A stretch of DNA of 64,000 nucleotides, taken from the NCBI RefSeq assembly GCF_030408915.1, contig NZ_CP047654.1, positions 2,356,001-2,420,000 of the forward strand, written 5' to 3'. This document shows, in pieces, positions 60,290-64,000 of this stretch. Under the pieces are notes generated by a model that was not told where the DNA came from, made no database searches, and was given only the letters and a program-made list of their open reading frames with translations. This DNA comes from Corynebacterium guangdongense (GTDB lineage: Bacteria; Actinomycetota; Actinomycetes; Mycobacteriales; Mycobacteriaceae). The position numbers and the translations under genes were made by a program. Within the stretch, counting starts at the first letter, position 1; the number at the start of each line of letters is the position of its first letter.

Positions 60290-60715
60290 TCACCAGTTCG
60301 CATTCCCCGGATCGATCCCCTCCGCGCGCGCCTGCGCGTCGACGAGCTCCTTGAGATAGGCGCCGTGCCCGCGATAGGCCGCGTCGAAGCGCTCGTCGGC
60401 GGCGTACATGCGCGCCAGGATCACCTGCCGGTCCCGGTTCAGTTCGTAGAAGCCCTCGATGGAGGCCAGGTGCTTGTCGACGAGCGCTGCCGCCTCCGCC
60501 GTGCCCGGCGCGACCCCGCGCGCCGCGGCGTCGGCCAGCAGTTCCACGAACTCGGCTTGCCGACGCCGGAACGCCTCCCGGTCCCCCGCCGTGAATCCCC
60601 GGGCCCGCCGCTGCGACTCGTCCCACTCCGGCGTGCCGCCCCAGCGGGCCTCGGCCTCCTCCGCGTAACCGGGCCAGTCGTCGCCGAAGGCGTCGACGGT
60701 GTGTTCGGTGCTCAT
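60290..60715 (-). CDS. Candidate internal product: TipAS domain alone
   Basis: This possible second protein of 141 residues is read in the same frame as the MerR gene from an internal ATG. GGAGGAAAACATG gives a near-ideal ribosome binding site. The product starts MSTEHTVDAFG, the same boundary as Streptomyces lividans TipAS. That protein is made from an internal start in tipAL and acts as a drug-sequestering free domain. Whether it is made here is inference from the sequence alone. Confidence 0.5.
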   Translation of the reverse strand: MSTEHTVDAFGDDWPGYAEEAEARWGGTPEWDESQRRARGFTAGDREAFRRRQAEFVELLADAAARGVAPGTAEAAALVDKHLASIEGFYELNRDRQVILARMYAADERFDAAYRGHGAYLKELVDAQARAEGIDPGNANW

Positions 60716-61039
60716 GTTTTCCTCCAGCAGGATGTCGATGGTGTCGTTCATGCGGCGCAGCCGGGCGATCTTCTCGCTGATCAGCCGCCGCTGGCGTGTG
60801 AGGTGTTCGCGGGCGCTGGCTGGCTCGGCAAGCACCCGCGTGATGTCCGCCAGCGCCATTCCGGCGCCGCGGTAGATGAGGATCCGCGCGCCCACCGCCA
60901 GGTCCTCGTCGCTGTAGAGGCGGTGGTCGGCAGTGGTGCGCCGGCTCGGGGTCAGCAGCCCGATCGAGTCCCAGTGCCGCAGGGTGCGGGTGGTGACCTT
61001 GAGGATGTCGGCGGCCTCGCCGATCGTGTGATCGCTCAT
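60290..61039 (-). CDS. MerR-family regulator with TipAS domain
   Basis: This 249-residue protein has an N-terminal MerR winged helix (HTIGEAADILKVTTRTLRHWDSIGLL, about 4-75), a coiled-coil linker (about 75-105) and a C-terminal TipAS multidrug-binding domain (from about residue 109; FGDDWPGYAEEAEARWGGTPEW). The TipA cysteine that bonds thiostrepton is absent: the protein has no cysteine at all. An internal ATG (60713-60715) starts the TipAS part alone and has a strong GGAGG 5 nt upstream. ATG 61039 is chosen because the MerR fold begins there. The divergent DUF4386 gene is the probable target. Confidence 0.85.
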   Translation of the reverse strand: MSDHTIGEAADILKVTTRTLRHWDSIGLLTPSRRTTADHRLYSDEDLAVGARILIYRGAGMALADITRVLAEPASAREHLTRQRRLISEKIARLRRMNDTIDILLEENMSTEHTVDAFGDDWPGYAEEAEARWGGTPEWDESQRRARGFTAGDREAFRRRQAEFVELLADAAARGVAPGTAEAAALVDKHLASIEGFYELNRDRQVILARMYAADERFDAAYRGHGAYLKELVDAQARAEGIDPGNANW

Positions 61040-61105
61040 GGGCACCATCGTGGCAGTTGCCGCGACGTCAAGCGCAAGCCGTGCCACCGGAATAGGATTT
61101 CACCC

Positions 61106-61633
61106 ATGACGACAGCGCGTGCCACCGCCCTGACCGCCGGCGCCGGTCTTGCCCTCATGGCGGTGCTCGCGCCCCTGGCGGTCTTCCTCGCCCTCCCCGC
61201 CGGGCACACGACGGCGGCCGGCCTGCTGCTGGCCGTCGTCGTCCTGCTCGACGTCGTGGTGGCGGTCACGCTCTCCGACGTCCTCTCCCCCGGCGGCGGC
61301 CCGCTCGCCGTGGCAGCGGCGGGGCTGCGGCTGCTCTATGCGACGGTCTTCACCGTGGCCGTGGGCTTCCTCCTGCGCGGGGAGGTCGACACTTTCGAGC
61401 GGATCTGGGAACCCAGCCTCGGCGTCTTCGGGCTGCACCTGCTCGCCGTGGGCGTGCTCGGGTGGCGCACCGTCGTGCCACGCCTCATCGCCGCGCTGGT
61501 GTTCCTCGCCGGCGCCGGCTACCTCGTCGATGCGCTGCTCCCGCTGGGCGTGGAGGTCTCCGGCGTCTCCTTCGTCGGGGAGGTGGCGCTGCTGCTGTGG
61601 CTGCTCGCCCGGGGCGGGCGCGCCCGCCGCTAG
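61106..61633 (+). CDS. DUF4386-family membrane protein
   Basis: This integral membrane protein of 175 residues has about five helices: residues about 8-28, 38-55, 65-90, 112-130 and 135-170, e.g. GLRLLYATVFTVAVGFLLRGEV. Members of this family are often near MerR/TipA-type or TetR regulators; their role is unknown. TAGGAT lies 7 nt before ATG 61106, a leaderless start. It is divergent from the MerR/TipAS regulator in a 66-nt gap, so the two may form a small regulated module. Confidence 0.78.
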   Translation: MTTARATALTAGAGLALMAVLAPLAVFLALPAGHTTAAGLLLAVVVLLDVVVAVTLSDVLSPGGGPLAVAAAGLRLLYATVFTVAVGFLLRGEVDTFERIWEPSLGVFGLHLLAVGVLGWRTVVPRLIAALVFLAGAGYLVDALLPLGVEVSGVSFVGEVALLLWLLARGGRARR

Positions 61634-61650
61634 GCGGGCACGCCTCCGTC

Positions 61651-63816
<2,166 letters not shown>

Positions 63817-64000
63817 GTCCGACTCCTTCCAGGAATCGATCGCGATGGTCTCGAGCTTTCGGAAGGTGACCCCGGTTACAGTGGGGGCCACTCCCGCCGA
63901 GCCTAGATAAAAATCTTTTTATTCGTTGCGCCCCGCCCCGGGAGGGCCCGCCCCACGCCCGAACGCGCAGTTCATCGCCCCGCCGACGGGAAAGAATTCG
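63817..64000 (-). promoter_or_regulatory. Catalase upstream region with AT-rich palindrome
   Basis: ATAAAAATCTTTTTAT (63907-63922) is a perfect 16-bp palindrome in otherwise GC-rich DNA, about 90 nt before the catalase start, near a possible -10. It resembles AT-rich Fur/PerR-type operators. Nothing else was recognised up to the window end. Confidence 0.5.

Overview
The window is a chromosomal segment of a high-GC Gram-positive bacterium, almost certainly a Corynebacterium or close relative. Supporting signs are a corynomycolyltransferase with the NMWG motif, mycothiol synthase, a LmeA-type DUF2993 protein, a RamA-type LuxR regulator, PhoR/PhoS (PhoPR-type) signalling, a fosfomycin-insensitive (Asp) MurA, and many start codons placed 6-8 nt after a TANNNT -10 box, as in leaderless corynebacterial transcripts. 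No phage, IS element, integrase or CRISPR array was seen.

Layout. 0.1-2.8 kb: ilvD and a membrane-anchored protein with Ltp-type repeats. 2.9-8.9 kb: a complete rRNA operon on the minus strand (16S-23S-5S), with long complementary flanks around 16S and 23S and no tRNA in the spacer. 8.9-13.5 kb: murA, ramA, cysK, cysE and a small acetyltransferase. 13.5-15.3 kb: tRNA genes Glu, Asp, Asp, Phe and Lys, a csoR-type repressor and a small AT-rich island. 15.5-21.4 kb: cydABDC, the cytochrome bd oxidase and its ABC assembly exporter. 21.4-24.4 kb: a CoA-transferase and dusB. 24.4-30.7 kb: phoU, an orphan cytochrome P450 and the pstSCAB phosphate transporter.

31-40.8 kb: mshD, lmeA-like, nitrobindin-like, a class IV aminotransferase, ygfZ, a DUF3073 gene, purM, purF, an SCP-2-like gene and a double-hotdog thioesterase. 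From memory this block has the same order as Mycobacterium tuberculosis Rv0807-Rv0821c. 40.8-46.5 kb: a mycolyltransferase, a LysE-type exporter with a divergent Lrp regulator, and a large secreted nuclease. 46.6-57.4 kb: a deacetylase-like protein, an S9 peptidase, pabC, pabAB, purC, a RibD-like reductase, purB, an aminotransferase and purD. 57.5-63.8 kb: a HIT protein, the phoS/phoR two-component system, a MerR/TipAS regulator, a DUF4386 membrane protein and a large catalase.

Themes. Phosphate control is present at both ends of the window: pstSCAB with a candidate Pho box, phoU, and the sensor/regulator pair. Purine genes (purF, M, C, B, D) and folate genes (pabAB, pabC) lie close together, and sulfur/cysteine genes (cysK, cysE, mshD) are also represented. 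Most of the window is conserved core genome. The most unusual points are an in-frame internal start with a strong ribosome binding site in the MerR/TipAS gene, the orphan P450 between phoU and pstB, a near-perfect hairpin directly before the phoU ribosome binding site, and several uncharacterised palindromic operators.
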